NCBI RefSeq assembly: GCF_027595985.1
Contig: NC_073307.1
Span: 11,538,432-11,602,431 of the forward strand
Length of the DNA stretch: 64,000 bases
DNA from: Sorex araneus
Taxonomy: Eukaryota > Chordata > Mammalia > Eulipotyphla > Soricidae
Direction of reading: 5' to 3'
This document shows, in pieces, positions 47,223-58,589 of the stretch (its first letter is position 1; every line of letters starts with the position of its first letter). The notes beneath the pieces are model-generated. The model saw nothing but the letters and a program-made list of their open reading frames with translations, was not told where the DNA came from and did not search any database. A program made the translations under genes and the position numbers.

Positions 47223-47244
47223 TTAGTAAGAATTGTGATAAATA

Positions 47245-47415
47245 GGGGCCGGAGCGATAGCACAGCAGGTAGGGCGTTTGCCTTGCACGCGGCCAACCCG
47301 GGTTCAGATCCCCGGCATCCCATATGGTCCCCCAAGCACCGCCAGGAGTAGTTCCTGAGTGCAAAGCCAGGAGTAACCCCTGAGCATCGCTGGGTGTGAC
47401 CCAAAAAGAAAAAAA
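47245..47415 (+). mobile_element. Full-length A-tail SINE (second of a nested pair)
   Basis: taagaattgtgataaata flanks it at 47227-47244 and 47416-47433. The left duplicate overlaps the right target duplicate of the preceding SINE. Near-consensus body ending gggtgtgacccaaaaagaaaaaa. Confidence 0.95.
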
Positions 47416-48424
47416 TAAGAATTGTGATAAATACCTTAAATGAAAAATAATGTGAATTAAAGCACATAGTCTTAAATAGGTCTCAAGAAGGGACGCTTTG
47501 GGGTTAATCAGGAAAGACTTCCCTGCATAATTGGGTTCAGGTAACAGGACAGGATCTGCCTATCAGTCATCAATCAAAAGCATTTCCATGTCTCTTTAAA
47601 AGAATATGTTAACCTCCATCTATGTTCTAGAACTCTGGGATTCCTCACTGTTCCCCTCGACCATTAAGTCATGTGTCTGAACCTCAAATACATTATGAGT
47701 ATCAAGCCAATGTCCCGTCTACACTTCTGAATTTCTGTGACTAGCAGTTTTCATTCTCGATCCCAAACCTGCCTGCTGCCCCCAACTGCAATTTAAGAGC
47801 AATCATGCCTTTGTGTGTTTTCCTCCCAAATCTTAGTTTTCATTTTCTTCGTAATCTCAAAACTGGGCACATCCCACCCCCCAACCTGGATTAGGTAGTG
47901 GCCCGTGTCTCCACCCTCTTACTTGTGTTTTAGGGGGCAGGACAGGCTCTCTCTCCTCAGGACAGGATCCTTCTGGAAGTCACTCTCCACCCGGCTTCTG
48001 TAAACACGGCTTTTATCGTCTCGCTTCTGTATAGATACATGCAGTGCTATTGCCAAGTGGATGCGTTCATGCGTCACCGCCTCACCCAAGGACATTCATT
48101 AATCTGCAGCCCTCTCTCAATCAAACAGCATTCCCCTCTGTGGCCTGGCACGTAGGGTCCTGCCTTTATTCTACTCATTCCTAGATAATCACCTGCTAAC
48201 CACCCACTTTCTGCAGACTCGCCAGGTTGGTTCTGCCTTATCACCGCATCCTGATATCCAAATCCTGCCCCCCTCAGCACCATGTATCTTAGAAACCGCC
48301 GCTCGCTTTCCTGAACTTCATCAATCTCCGCTGTCCTGAAACTAGCAGAAGTTACAGTTGGTGGTACATAAATCACCACTTATTATGTGCAATGCCGGCT
48401 TGGCTGGCATTTCCCAAGTCTCAT

Positions 48425-48560
48425 TCCTCTCAGCGAAGACTCTTCTTCCAGAAGCAAGGGTCACTCCTGACATGCCCTCTCTTGTGCTCCCAGCACTGAG
48501 CACAGCATTAAGCCCAAAGCAGCTGTTCAATAAACACCTGATGAGTGACTGCAGGATAAT
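48425..48560 (+). mobile_element. L2 3' end relic
   Basis: cccagcactgagcacagcattaagc followed by cagctgttcaataaacacctgatgagtgac is the typical LINE-2 3' terminus. The part upstream (about 48000-48420) may belong to it but is too diverged to call. Confidence 0.5.
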
Positions 48561-49297
48561 TAATCGCACCCCAGTGGCAGTGGAGGTTTCATAGGTACTA
48601 AAAGTGGCGTTTTTCTCCCACGATGGGATGGGATGATTGGATTTTCTCATTATTACATCCAACAGATGCATCCAATTCGGCAAGTTGAGAGATAGTAAAA
48701 ATATATTAATAGAAAGATGTACCCTTAGAAATAAGTCAAGGAATGATAATAAAGTAGAAATGTCAAATTAACTTGTAGGATTAATAAGCCATTGTATCCC
48801 ATTAATTCCCCAGCCAGTGAGAGCTTCTCTGTGCCTGGGGCTGACTGATACACGCTGAGGAATTATCTCGCCTCTCTGCAGGTTTGCGGGTAGAGAGGAA
48901 GGCTGACTTTCACAGAAGGTAATCATAATCATGGCAATAAGTATAAGCAGAGAGACATCCACAGTGACCTGTGCAACTCTGGCATTTTCACAAGTTTGGA
49001 AGGTCAAAGAGGTCGGGAGGGGTAATGTGGAGGAAGCTAATTTTCTGGCTGTCCCTGTTCTCCTGTCACCCAGCCGTGAAGAGGCAGAAACAGCCGCCAG
49101 CCTGCCCTGCAGCTGTTCAGAGGCTCCCACCAGCATGGGGAGTCGCCACTGGCCGTAGATTCAGACTCCACACCAGACACTACGTTTAGCCACAGCAAAG
49201 TGAGATGTCCAGTTGGAACGGGCTGGCTGAAGGAAGCTCTTATTGTGTCTATTTAGAATATAGTAGAACAAATTCAACCCTCAAGAATCCACATAGG

Positions 49298-49466
49298 GGG
49301 TTGGAGCGATAGCACAGTGGGTAGGGCGTTTGCCTTGCGCGCGGCCAACCTGGGTTCAATTCTCAGCATCCCGTATGGTCCCCTGAGCACCGCCAGGAGT
49401 AATTTCTGAGTGCAAAACCAGGATTAATCCCTGTGCATCGCCAGGTGTGACCCAAAAAGAAAAAAA
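49298..49466 (+). mobile_element. Full-length A-tail SINE with target duplication
   Basis: aatccacatagg before (49286-49297) and aatccatatagg after (49467-49478). Near-consensus: gttggagcgatagcacagtgggtag, gcgcggccaacctgggttca, gcaccgccaggagtaatt, aggtgtgacccaaaaag. Confidence 0.94.
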
Positions 49467-49621
49467 AATCCATATAGGAATTCCCTTGGGCTACAGGAGG
49501 AAACAAAAAAAAACTGATAATGGAGAAGGTGGCTTTGATAGGTTCTTAACAATCCTGCTATCTAGAAAGAACAAATATTTCTTGCCACATTGCCTCACTG
49601 CAGATTAAGAACAGTTTGAGG

Positions 49622-49780
49622 GGGCCAAAGGGGTAGAACAGCAGGTAGAGTATTTGCCTTGTGTGCAGGCAACTCAGGCACCGTATACGGTCCCTCGAAA
49701 CTGCCAGGAGTGATCCTTGAGCACAGAGCTAGGAGTCAGCCCTGAGCATTGCTGAGTGTGGCCCAGAAACTGAAACAAAA
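49622..49780 (+). mobile_element. A-tail SINE, older
   Basis: ggggccaaaggggtagaacagcaggtag, acggtccctcgaaactgccagg, gctgagtgtggcccagaaac. The B-box region is partly deleted. Confidence 0.75.
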
Positions 49781-49784
49781 GAGC

Positions 49785-51058
49785 ATAGTATGAGATACAT
49801 GCCTCTTTTCTTCTCACAACAGAAACCAAACTATCAAACACTGCTCTCAGAAATGGAAAATGTGATGAGACACGTGTGGCCAGTCAGAGTCGCAGCGACA
49901 ACAGAGATAGTACTTGGGAGACTAACCCCTGTCAACAGGTGGCCACTTCTCAAACTGAACTACAGCTCCAGGGAGCACTCTTGATTGTCTAGGTGATTTT
50001 TACTTGCTGAGAGGATGCCTAAGCTGCTGAGACTATTTTAGAGATACTGTGATGTCCCAGATGAGATTCTAGGTCTTGCCCATCTCTCAGTGGCGTTTGA
50101 CTTGGTGGAGAGTGGTCCACCATGGAGCTCACACGGAGGACCAACTTCCTCCCTGCTTTCCTTGCAATGTCCCTCAGATGGGCCCTCCCCCAGCCTCTAT
50201 GACTTGTGCTCACCCCCAGTTCCTGACAGCCCGAGAGAGGGGCCCCAGTGGACTTGCTAGAGCCTACTCTTGAGCACTGGACTTGGGGGTCTCTGACACT
50301 TTGGGTTCATTCATTTTCCAAAAAATACTCACCCTGGTCGTATTATGCCCCATCGTAAAAGTAAAATGGCTCCCAGGGATTCCATGGCAAAAAGTTTTGG
50401 TGCTATCAAACGTCTCCAAATACTCTTAGCTGAACCTTCTTTATAACCTGGGCAAAGACGCAGTCAATTGAGTTTCCCTCACTCTTTCTTCCCGTTCTTC
50501 ATCAGTGTGGTCCTTCCCCACTTCTCCAGTCACTCCTGCTTCTGTGTCACTCCTATCTCAATGCTAATCTGATTATTCTCAGCCCCCGTGGCCCTGCCCC
50601 CTCCTGCCTCCCTCGGAAACACTCCAAAGTCTCCCCAGCACACACCCCCTCCCCCTTGTTCTCGTCTCTGTTGTTTGTAATTCTAATCAGTCTCTATTGC
50701 ATAGTATCTATCTTTAAGGTAATTTTTCCATTAAATCATGTATCTTTTATTATACTATTGATATCCATATTCTGTTTATCCTGTATATTTCTTGCCATTA
50801 CACTCCAAAGTACTATATTACTCATAAAGGTAAATTTCATTCAAAATATCACTCATTAAATAGGCTGAGTAGCAGATTTTTAGAGCCAAAATGTCCTTGA
50901 TGATTTGACCTCATTTGTTCTAACCTCATTTTACCTGAGATGACCTAACTGACCAGATGTGTTAGAACTAAAAAAAAATATGATTAATAAAGGAAAGATT
51001 CTATAAATCCTAATCTCATAGAAAACACCAAATACAATTTCCACCAATGCCAGTTTTC
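49785..51058 (+). other. Intron-1 sequence, no gene recognised
   Basis: Mixed composition (49.8-50.65 kb) then AT-rich. No confident repeat. Confidence 0.4.
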
Positions 51059-51059
51059 A

Positions 51060-51840
51060 GTCTGTTCATGAAAAATAGCAAGAACTTTATTAGGAAAGTA
51101 CTACATATCCAATGCCAGGTGAATGGATAAAAAAGTTGTGTTATGTATGTACAACGTCACTGTCACACTGTCACTGTCATCCTGCTGCTCATCGATTTGC
51201 TCAAGTGGACACGTCTCCATCGTGAGACTTGTTGTTACTATTTTTGGCATATCGGATATGCCATGGGTAGCTTGCCAGGCTCTGGCATGGGGGTGAGATA
51301 CTCTCGGTAGCTTGCCAGGCACTCCGAGAGGGGCGGAGGAATAGAACCTGGGTCGGCCACTTGCAAGGCAAACGCCCTGCCGCTGTGCTATCGCTCCAGC
51401 CCATGTACAACGTACTATTACAAATCTCTAAGAAAATATGAAACCTTGTTATTTGCTGAAAGTTGGAAGAAACAAGAGACATTAATGTTAAGCAAAAAAA
51501 AAAAAAAAAGCCAAAGGGAATAAAAATACTGGATGGTCTCACTCATCTGTGGTCCAGAAAAACAAAACAAGGGTATGAACAGCATTGATGGATGACATTA
51601 CCTTCACTTTCTAGCACAAAGCATAAATGATCAAGAAGCAGGAGAAGGGGAGAGGAGGAAGAGGCAGACGAGCATGGACAGGCCAGTGGTGAGGGGTCTT
51701 GGGTACCTTCTTGGCAGTGAAGGTCTAGTAATCACATACAGAGAAGCCATGGAATTATCACTGCAGCAACCATGTTATCTAAAATACAGTTCTGTTGAGA
51801 ATAAAGAAAAAGAAGAAAAGTCCTGGGGATGTAAAACTCT
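51060..51840 (+). mobile_element. Old L1 3' fragment split by a SINE
   Basis: 51060-51157 (aagtactacatatccaatgccaggtgaatggataaaaaagttg) and 51414-51840 (tactattacaaatc, gaaaccttgttatttgctg, ggatggtctcactcatctgtgg) are the two halves of an L1 ORF2 end/3' UTR interrupted by the SINE at 51158-51402. Confidence 0.7.
51158..51402 (-). mobile_element. Full-length B-tail SINE, antisense, inside L1
   Basis: atgtacaacgt at 51147-51157 and 51403-51413 is its target duplication. The + strand shows cactgtcactgtcatcctgc, gggtagcttgccaggctctgg, gaatagaacctgggtcggcc and gctatcgctccagccc. Young and nearly intact. Confidence 0.94.
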
Positions 51841-53057
51841 AACAAATTTAAAATTGGTCGGGGCGATAGTTCCAAGGACAGATTCAGGTTCAATTTTTTT
51901 CAAAGATTACTAAGACATGAAAAGGATGTAAAATTATGCCATAACTGTGTGTTTAGAGAAGTTTTGTTGTCTTTATTTTTTTAACACTTTCAGAGAACAT
52001 GTTGGTATAATTACTGAGCCCATGTCATAAAATGCAGAGAAGATAGAGAATGTGAGTCTCTGGGTACACGTGTCCTGCCAAGAAGAACAGGAAGTCTCAC
52101 GGATTCATGCCAGGGTTAAAGACAACCTGTGAAGTATTTTCCTCCTCACTCTTGTCTCTGTAGAATACTACCTTGCTTTAAAAAAAAATTGGATTGGTGT
52201 TGAAACATAGTATGCTCAAAATTCAATTATGAATAACCTTGCAAGTCATGGTGTCTTAATAAAAAAAAGAAAACAAACAAAAGAACCTTCCTATGTAAAT
52301 TCACTGCTCTAAAATCATCCTCTAGGGAGCAGGACCTTGCCTGCATTTTGAAGTGGTTATTCTAGGACAGTGGGGAATGTCACGCCTGGACCATGTAAGG
52401 TCTGAGTAATCCCATGGTCTGGCCCTGGTACATAATGCAGTGGAAGCATCTGCTTCCCTTCTACTGCCTGTGGCCCATCTTCCTGTACTGTATGGCCCGT
52501 GGATGTAATAAATTTCCAGTGGCCCTCAACAAAAAATTATTCCCCATCCCTGTTCTCGGGAAAGCAACTAAACAAAGTTATATCACTATAATATAAATAT
52601 AAATGTAAACGCCATATATGTGCGATGACTAAAATCGATCCGCAGCTTGTCAGAAACAAAAGTGGCATTTTAATTGCAGCATTTAATGAAATATGTGCAA
52701 ACTTTGTGGCTTTCCAACATCGTTGTTTAAACACAAACACTTGCCGTTGCATTATCCGATGTAACAGGTGATCGCTCACTCTCGGGCCTTAAGTCTATAC
52801 TATCTGCAGAGTTTGAGGCAAAGTTCACTGAGTAAAAGGAAATTCCTTGTGGGCCCGGCGTCTCTTCTTCACGAGTGACAGAGACCCTCAGTTCAGCAAA
52901 ACCTGTTTCCCATGCCGCTCTCCTGTGTCCTCATCTAAGTTCTGGGAATGAAAGGAGTCATTGCCTTCCTACCGCAGACCTAAGGTGGGGCCACTTGTTC
53001 CCGTCAGCGGGACTAAAGCATGGTTATTTTTACGCCGCAGACTGAACATTTGATATT
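51841..53057 (+). other. Distal intron-1 sequence
   Basis: No gene or clear mobile element, and nothing exon-like before the acceptor at 53071. A-rich run at 52260-52280. Confidence 0.4.
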
Positions 53058-53071
53058 CTCTTCTATTTCAG
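53058..53071 (+). promoter_or_regulatory. NDST3: Splice acceptor of NDST3 coding exon
   Basis: The pyrimidine-rich run ctcttctatttcag ends in AG at 53070-53071, directly before accaggttccc. It is the strongest acceptor upstream of the NDST3 start codon that leaves a normal leader. Confidence 0.65.
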
Positions 53072-53252
53072 ACCAGGTTCCCTGTGAGTCCTGACCCAGC
53101 GCTTCACATGTGCTGCAATGGTGACATAAACGATGGACTGAGACCGGAAAACCCACCGATTCTCTCCCCCTCTCTCTCTCCCTCCGCGCCCCCTGCTCGC
53201 CCTCTCTTTCATGGTGCTCCTCCTGGGACCGGCTGAGGAAAGGCGAGGCAGC
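53072..53252 (+). other. NDST3: NDST3 exon 2, 5' UTR part
   Basis: Untranslated leader between a pyrimidine-rich acceptor (ttctcttctatttcag, AG at 53070-53071) and the NDST3 start codon. It contains three upstream ATGs in other frames (53108, 53118, 53133), one in-frame upstream ATG (53211), and a long pyrimidine tract at about 53160-53210. The tract followed by cgaggcag at 53243-53250 could serve as an alternative acceptor just before the start codon. The exon boundary is inferred from splice consensus and not from transcript data. Confidence 0.7.
53108..53236 (+). other. Upstream ORF in NDST3 leader (42 codons)
   Basis: An ATG at 53108 opens a 42-codon frame that stops at TGA 53234-53236, 16 nt before the NDST3 ATG. 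Two further minimal upstream ORFs lie inside it: 53118-53129 (3 codons plus stop) and 53133-53141 (2 codons plus stop). They could lower translation of NDST3 if the leader is transcribed as drawn. The peptides look like no known protein and are unlikely to be functional products. Confidence 0.5.
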
Positions 53253-54233
53253 ATGAGTTTTATCATGAAGCTTCACAGACACTTCCAAAGGACGGTCATC
53301 CTGCTGAGCACGTTCTGCATGGTGAGCATCATCATCTCCGCCTACTACCTGTACAGCGGCTACAAGCAGGACAATGAGCTGTCGGAGATGGCCTCAGAGG
53401 TGGACTGTGGGGACTTCCAGCACCCGCCATACAGGCTGATGGAGGGGAAGCCAGCGAGGCCGTCAGAGGCCTCAAGAACAGACCTCACGGTCCTGGTGTT
53501 TGTGGAGAGCCAGTACTCGCCCCTGGGCCAAGACATTATCACGGTTCTAGAATCCAGCAGATTCCAGTACCACGTCGAAATCGCTGCCGGGAAGGGGGAC
53601 CTCCCGGCGCTGACGGAGAAGGCGAGGGGCAAGTATGTTCTCATCATTTATGAGAATATTTTAAAATACGTCCACATGGACGCCTGGAACCGCAGCCTTT
53701 TGGATAAGTACTGTCTAGAGTACGGCGTGGGCATCATCGGCTTCCACAAAGCCAGTGAGAAGAACCCGCAGAGCTTCCAGCTGAAAGGCTTCCCCTTCTC
53801 CATATACGGGAGCCTGGCGGTCAGGGACTGCTGCATCAACCCTCATTCTCCACTGCTCCACGTGACCAAATCGTCGAAGCTAGAAAAGGGTTCCTTACCT
53901 GGAACTGACTGGACAGTGTTCCAGATCAATCACTCCGCCTACCAGCCAGTCATCTTTGCCAAAGTCAAGACCCCAGAAAACCTTTCTCCTCCCATCTCTA
54001 AAGGTGCTTTTTATGCCACTGTCATCCATGACCTGGGGCTCCAGGATGGCATTCAGCGAGTTCTCTTCGGCAACAACTTGAACTTTTGGCTGCACAAGCT
54101 CATCTTCATCGATGCTGTTTTCTTCTTGTCAGGGAAGAGACTGACTTTGACTTTGGACAGGTACATCCTCGTGGACATTGATGATATTTTTGTGGGAAAG
54201 GAGGGAACAAGAATGAATACCAATGATGTTAAG
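53253..54233 (+). CDS. NDST3: NDST3 first coding exon (codons 1-327 of heparan sulfate N-deacetylase/N-sulfotransferase 3), partial
   Basis: Bifunctional Golgi enzyme that removes acetyl from GlcNAc in nascent heparan sulfate and N-sulfates the freed amine using PAPS. The frame encodes 327 residues and ends exactly at a donor (aag|gtaagc), so this is the N-terminal third of a protein of about 873 residues. Visible parts: short cytosolic tail (1-13, [13 protein letters not shown]), a type II membrane anchor (about 14-34), a variable stem (about 35-75), then the start of the N-deacetylase (HSNSD) domain. That domain includes [12 protein letters not shown] (304-315), whose Asp308/310/311 are probable metal or catalytic residues of the deacetylase (inference). 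N-glycosylation sequons are N146-R-S and N226-H-S. The N terminus matches my memory of NDST3 and not NDST4 (which starts MNLIVKL). The start was chosen as the family start; A at -3 favours it over the in-frame ATG at 53211. No frameshift or internal stop is present, so it looks functional. Confidence 0.96.
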
Positions 54234-54239
54234 GTAAGC
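54231..54239 (+). promoter_or_regulatory. NDST3: Splice donor after NDST3 codon 327
   Basis: aag|gtaagc is a near-consensus donor in phase 0, placed right after ...MNTNDVK, where the vertebrate NDST first coding exon is expected to end. Reading through it hits an in-frame stop 10 codons into the intron, so intron retention would truncate the protein. Confidence 0.93.
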
Positions 54240-55459
54240 TCTATGGTCTCAGAATTTCATAGTTGAGCTTATTTCTCTGGAGATCTTCCAACTGTTTCTG
54301 TTTGCACAGGGCTAAGGGAGGTCTGAGGACATAGGACATTGCTTTGTCAGAAGCATCTTGGGCAAACTGGATAGTGGGTGACCTTGGTCTAGGTCATCTC
54401 TTGCTCCCCAAATCAAGAAAAATTAAAATTACACCACAGGACTGAGTGCAATAGGATCTTACAATGATGAATAATTAATCAGTGGGAAATCATATTGTTG
54501 TGCTCTGAAATTCTTGTATCCCTTATATTCTAGGTTAACATGGGTGAGCAAGTAACACTTTCTTCACTTAACTAATTTCTCTCTGCCTGGTTTGTTCAGT
54601 AGAGGCGAGGTAGATGTGAGACTAGCCGCAATTCATTAACAGTCTCCAATTTTATTATTCTACAAGTGCATCCACAGGAGACTAAAAATAATTCCAGAAT
54701 CAGCTTACTGGGACCACCACACAGTAACTAAAGCCCTGGTCACCATTTCATTCTACCTTTTTTCTTTCTGTACATTCGCTTTGACTTCTCCTGTGTTCCT
54801 GCATGCACCTCATCTTCAGCACTTTCATTCTATTTTATGAGCTTTTTTTCTCGTTGGACTCACTACTGTAATTACTCCGGTCCCCAAACAACAATGGAGC
54901 TCCGTTCCATCTGTGGAGTGTTTCTCTCCGTATACTCCCTTCCTTTCTCTGGTGTTTGGATTTGTACAGCAATGCTGCTTTAATCCCCCTATACATTTAC
55001 ATATTTATTTTTATGTAACTAGCTATTTCTATTTTTTCTCTCAACTATATATACTGAGCAGACTCAGCTTTCCCCCATAAAAAGATAAGGGAAAAACTCT
55101 GTGTGTAGGGATTAAACCAGCTGCATGGGGTATTGACCAAAAATTATCCTGCCCCCTCTCGACTCTCCCCTACTAAAAAAAAAAAAAAAAAAAAAGCATT
55201 TGGTACTCTGTCTTGAATTAAATAATCCACTTAAACCAGGAAAACAGGTAACAGAGCCAGCTTTGTTTCAGGAATCCTAAGACACAGGTATTTGAATTCA
55301 CATAAAAAGAAAACTTGAAACTCCTGAGTAAGTGAATGAGTGTTTTAACAACCCATCTGCCAAAGACTGGAGTTGCTGTCATCACAATACCACTTGTATC
55401 CTATTGAACTTAGATTTCTGAGATACTAACAAATGCTTTTCATAGCTCTTATAGACATT
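54234..55459 (+). other. NDST3 intron, unique-looking sequence
   Basis: Starts at the donor. I see no gene or recognisable repeat apart from an A-run near 55176-55196. AT-rich and non-coding. Confidence 0.6.
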
Positions 55460-55601
55460 TTGTTCTACTTTGGGACTACACCCAGTAGTGCTCAGGAATC
55501 ACCCCTGGTAGGCCTCAGGGGACCATATGGGATGCCAAGGATCAAACGTGGATCCTCTGCATGCAAGGCAACCAACCTAGAACTATCACTCCAACCCCCA
55601 A
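55460..55601 (-). mobile_element. A-tail SINE, antisense
   Basis: tgggactacacccagtagtgctcagg, ggcctcaggggaccatatgggatgcc, atgcaaggcaaccaac, actatcactccaacccc. Confidence 0.8.
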
Positions 55602-55726
55602 TTTTGTAGAACATTTTCACAAAAATTATCTGGCAATATTTTCAGGAGGAAGGCTTTATAATGAAAATTCATTTTACTCATATTTGTCTGAGAAAAGTGG
55701 TTTATATCAATAGCAAAAAGATGTTC

Positions 55727-55900
55727 TGGGGACCAAAGAGATAGTACAGCTGGCACAGCACTTGCTTGTCTTGCATGCAAATGACCCAGGTTCAATCCCC
55801 AGCACTTTATATGGTCCCCAAGCCCCACCAGGAGTGAAGGGTCAGGAGAAGTCATAAGCCCTGAGCACAGCCAGGTATGTGTCCCTAACCCCCACAGGAA
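55727..55900 (+). mobile_element. A-tail SINE
   Basis: ggggaccaaagagatagtacagc, gacccaggttcaatcccc, tatatggtccccaagccccacc, ccctgagcacagccaggtatg. Diverged tail. Confidence 0.75.
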
Positions 55901-55944
55901 GGTGTTCTCTGCTCTAGAAATAGAAGAATGTTTGAAAAGTTAAG

Positions 55945-56870
55945 GAATGTTTCAATAAAGCTGTCCTGAACAAGTATGTAGTATCTTTTCAAATTAGTGT
56001 TCTTGTGTTATTTGAATAGATATTTGACAGTGGAGTTGCTGAAATTTAAGAGATTGATTTTTTTTATTTTGAGAATTGTCTATTGTGTTTTCATAGATGC
56101 TGTCTTAATTTACATTACCACCAATCCTGCATAAGGCTGTCCTTATCTCAATACACCCATACCTCCCCCCTCCAAAAAACAAAAACCTTACTTTTTTTTC
56201 TCTCCTTTTCATCCTTTTGTGGAGAAGTTATGCACATGTAAGGCAATATGGCATTGTTTTGATTTTCATTTCCATAAAAAGACGTGATAACAATTTTTTT
56301 CTATGCTTGATGCATATCTGCATGTTTTCTTCAGTGAAGTGTCTGTTCATCCCTCCTCCCCATTTCTGATTGAGTTGATGTTATTGTTGAGTTTAAGGAG
56401 TTCCTTATCTATAGTGCATATTAGCCTCTTGTCAGAGCTATGGTGAATTAGTATTTTCTCTAATTCAGTTGAGTATGTTTTCCTTTTAATAATAGTTTCT
56501 TTTGCTGAACTGAAGCCATAATCACATTTGTGTTTTTTTCACTTTTGCTTTCCTTACTAGTTGAATTCCCAAATAAATCAGAGAAGCTAATATCATGGAG
56601 AGTTTTACCATCTTTTATTTGATATATTTATGATTTGGGATCTAACATCCAAGTCTTTAATCCATTTTTCATTGACTTTTAATACATGGTGTAAGATTAT
56701 CACCCAGTTCCATGTTTTTGCTATCCTTGTGGATATCCAGTTTTTACAGAAACAGTTAATTAAGAGACTTCCTGTACTTTGTGCTGTTGGCTCCTTTATC
56801 ATAAATTAACAATCCGTAGAGTGAGGATTTAATTCTGGACTCTAAATTCTACTGATCTGCATCTCAGATA
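55945..56870 (-). mobile_element. Old L1 3' region, antisense
   Basis: gatatttgacagtggagttgctg, tttacattaccaccaatcctgc, aggcaatatggcattgttttgattttcattt, gttaattaagagacttcctgtac and ggctcctttatcataaattaac are the antisense of the L1 ORF2 end and 3' UTR. No intact frame. Confidence 0.75.
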
Positions 56871-58055
56871 CCCAACTACAGGTTATCGGGTATAGAAAAT
56901 ATGATATGTAATACCGTGGAGTGAAATTTGGTCATAGAAAAAAAAAGAAATCCTGTCCTTACATTACTATGCATGGAACAGGAAAGGTTCATTTTAGTGA
57001 AATAATTAAGGAAAAGACAAATATCAGTTGAACTCAGGTCGACAGAGCATGAAACATACCAAACTGAATGGAAACAAACCTGAAGTTACCAGAAAGGAGG
57101 GGACCCAATGGCTTCTATAGGAGGGAAACTGCTACTTTGGTGGTGGTTTTGGTGTGGTAGTTTATATTTGGGAGAGGTGGGAAACTGGATATCTTCCCCT
57201 AGAAATATGCAAACTAATGTTTCGTTAATAAAAGTGAAAGATTCGAGAGGAGAATACTTTCCCAATCGTTGCTACTTTTTGTCTGATGCAGGGGTATTGT
57301 AATTGGTAGAGAACAGATAACAAGGGAAAGCAAACCTGTTTTTTTCCCATCTTTAGAACTTTCTTGCTAAAAGTAAATCTCTAAAATCATGGTGACTTGC
57401 AACTTCATGGAAACTACTTAGCACAGTCACCATTCTCGGGGAACTCCGTTTGTTCACTACTCTCCAAAACATGCAATTTCCTAAAATGGGCTCAGATCCC
57501 AATGGATTTTAGTGAACAGAGAAGAGAGACTTTTCATCAGCCCTTTCAGATCACTAACTGCCACACCGGAGAACACAGGTTCAGTGAGCTCAGAAACACA
57601 AAGGGTCTCGGGACCATTCCCAGAGCCAGGAGCAAGAACATCTGAAGGGTTGGAACTCACAGCATTTCTGTGCATCTGAGCCACCAACAGTTTTCAGATG
57701 TTCCCTCGAGCAAAACTAAATTCCTCTAAGGAGTAAAGTGGTCTCTGAATTTAAGCTAAACCTTCAAGTCATTTATGTTTGACATTTTCAACAGTGTGTA
57801 AGTGCATATTTTTGATGAGCCAAAACCCCAAACATAGTTTACATACCCAAGGAAAAATCTACTTAAATAAATAAAAGCAAGTGCTGCCATATTTTCTTTA
57901 AAGAAACATTGCAGAAATTAGTGATTAGTATCATTTTCAACTTACTCAGAGATGCTTCGATTTGTTTAATTACTTATTGTGATGAGACTATCTTCTTGAG
58001 TTTGTTAAGAATATAGCAATATTCTTATTAGCTAAAAAAGACTAATAATTTAAGT
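56871..58055 (+). other. Intron sequence, nothing recognised
   Basis: Mixed sequence without a gene. The left end (56880-57120) may be further L1 3' material in sense orientation (gagtgaaatttggtcatagaa, accagaaaggaggggaccc). Confidence 0.35.
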
Positions 58056-58057
58056 AT

Positions 58058-58440
58058 TTCAAATGCTTTGAAAAAGTTACTCCCTGGGTGTTTTCGCAGT
58101 TTTGAAAAAGGGCCAAGTCACATATTGAAAATACTGGGAACAATCCCTGTTGGCAAGGATATGGTGAGGAAGGAACCCATATTTTCTGCTCGTGAGAGTG
58201 TTGTCTGGTCCTATTTCTATGGAAAACAGTATGAAGAGTACTTCAGTAAACTCAAAATTGAACTGCTATATGACCTAATAATTCTGCTTCTGGGTGTCTA
58301 TTCCCAGGAAAGGAAAAACATTCATTAAAAAGAATGTACACACAGCACTATTCATTGCAACACTCTCATGTCATGATAAAATGATAAATAAACATTGTTG
58401 GATAGCCAAGGTATACAACTTATTAGGAAGATATTTGCTT
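58058..58440 (+). mobile_element. Old L1 3' fragment
   Basis: gttggcaaggatatggtgagg, ctatggaaaacagtatgaagag, cagtaaactcaaaattgaactgc, tctgggtgtctattcccagg and cacagcactattcattgcaac are the L1 ORF2 C-terminal coding and 3' region. Confidence 0.8.
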
Positions 58441-58589
58441 TTAGACATGAATTTCTTTACATAGAAGAAATTCTGCAATTTCATCTAGAAAAGTAATTTC
58501 TAAGTCTATTTTCAGTCTTCATCTGAAACATCCATGCCCTATAAGCCACTTTAAGTATCCCTTTACATTAGCGGCATTTACTAGTCTCT

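Noticed and set aside
53211..53252. Upstream in-frame ATG as the NDST3 start
   Set aside because: It would add 14 residues not found in the family. Its context has T at -3, while the ATG at 53253 has A at -3 and matches the known N terminus [13 protein letters not shown].
54234..54266. Coding extension past codon 327
   Set aside because: The frame runs through a strong donor and stops after 10 codons. The family continues in another exon at this point.
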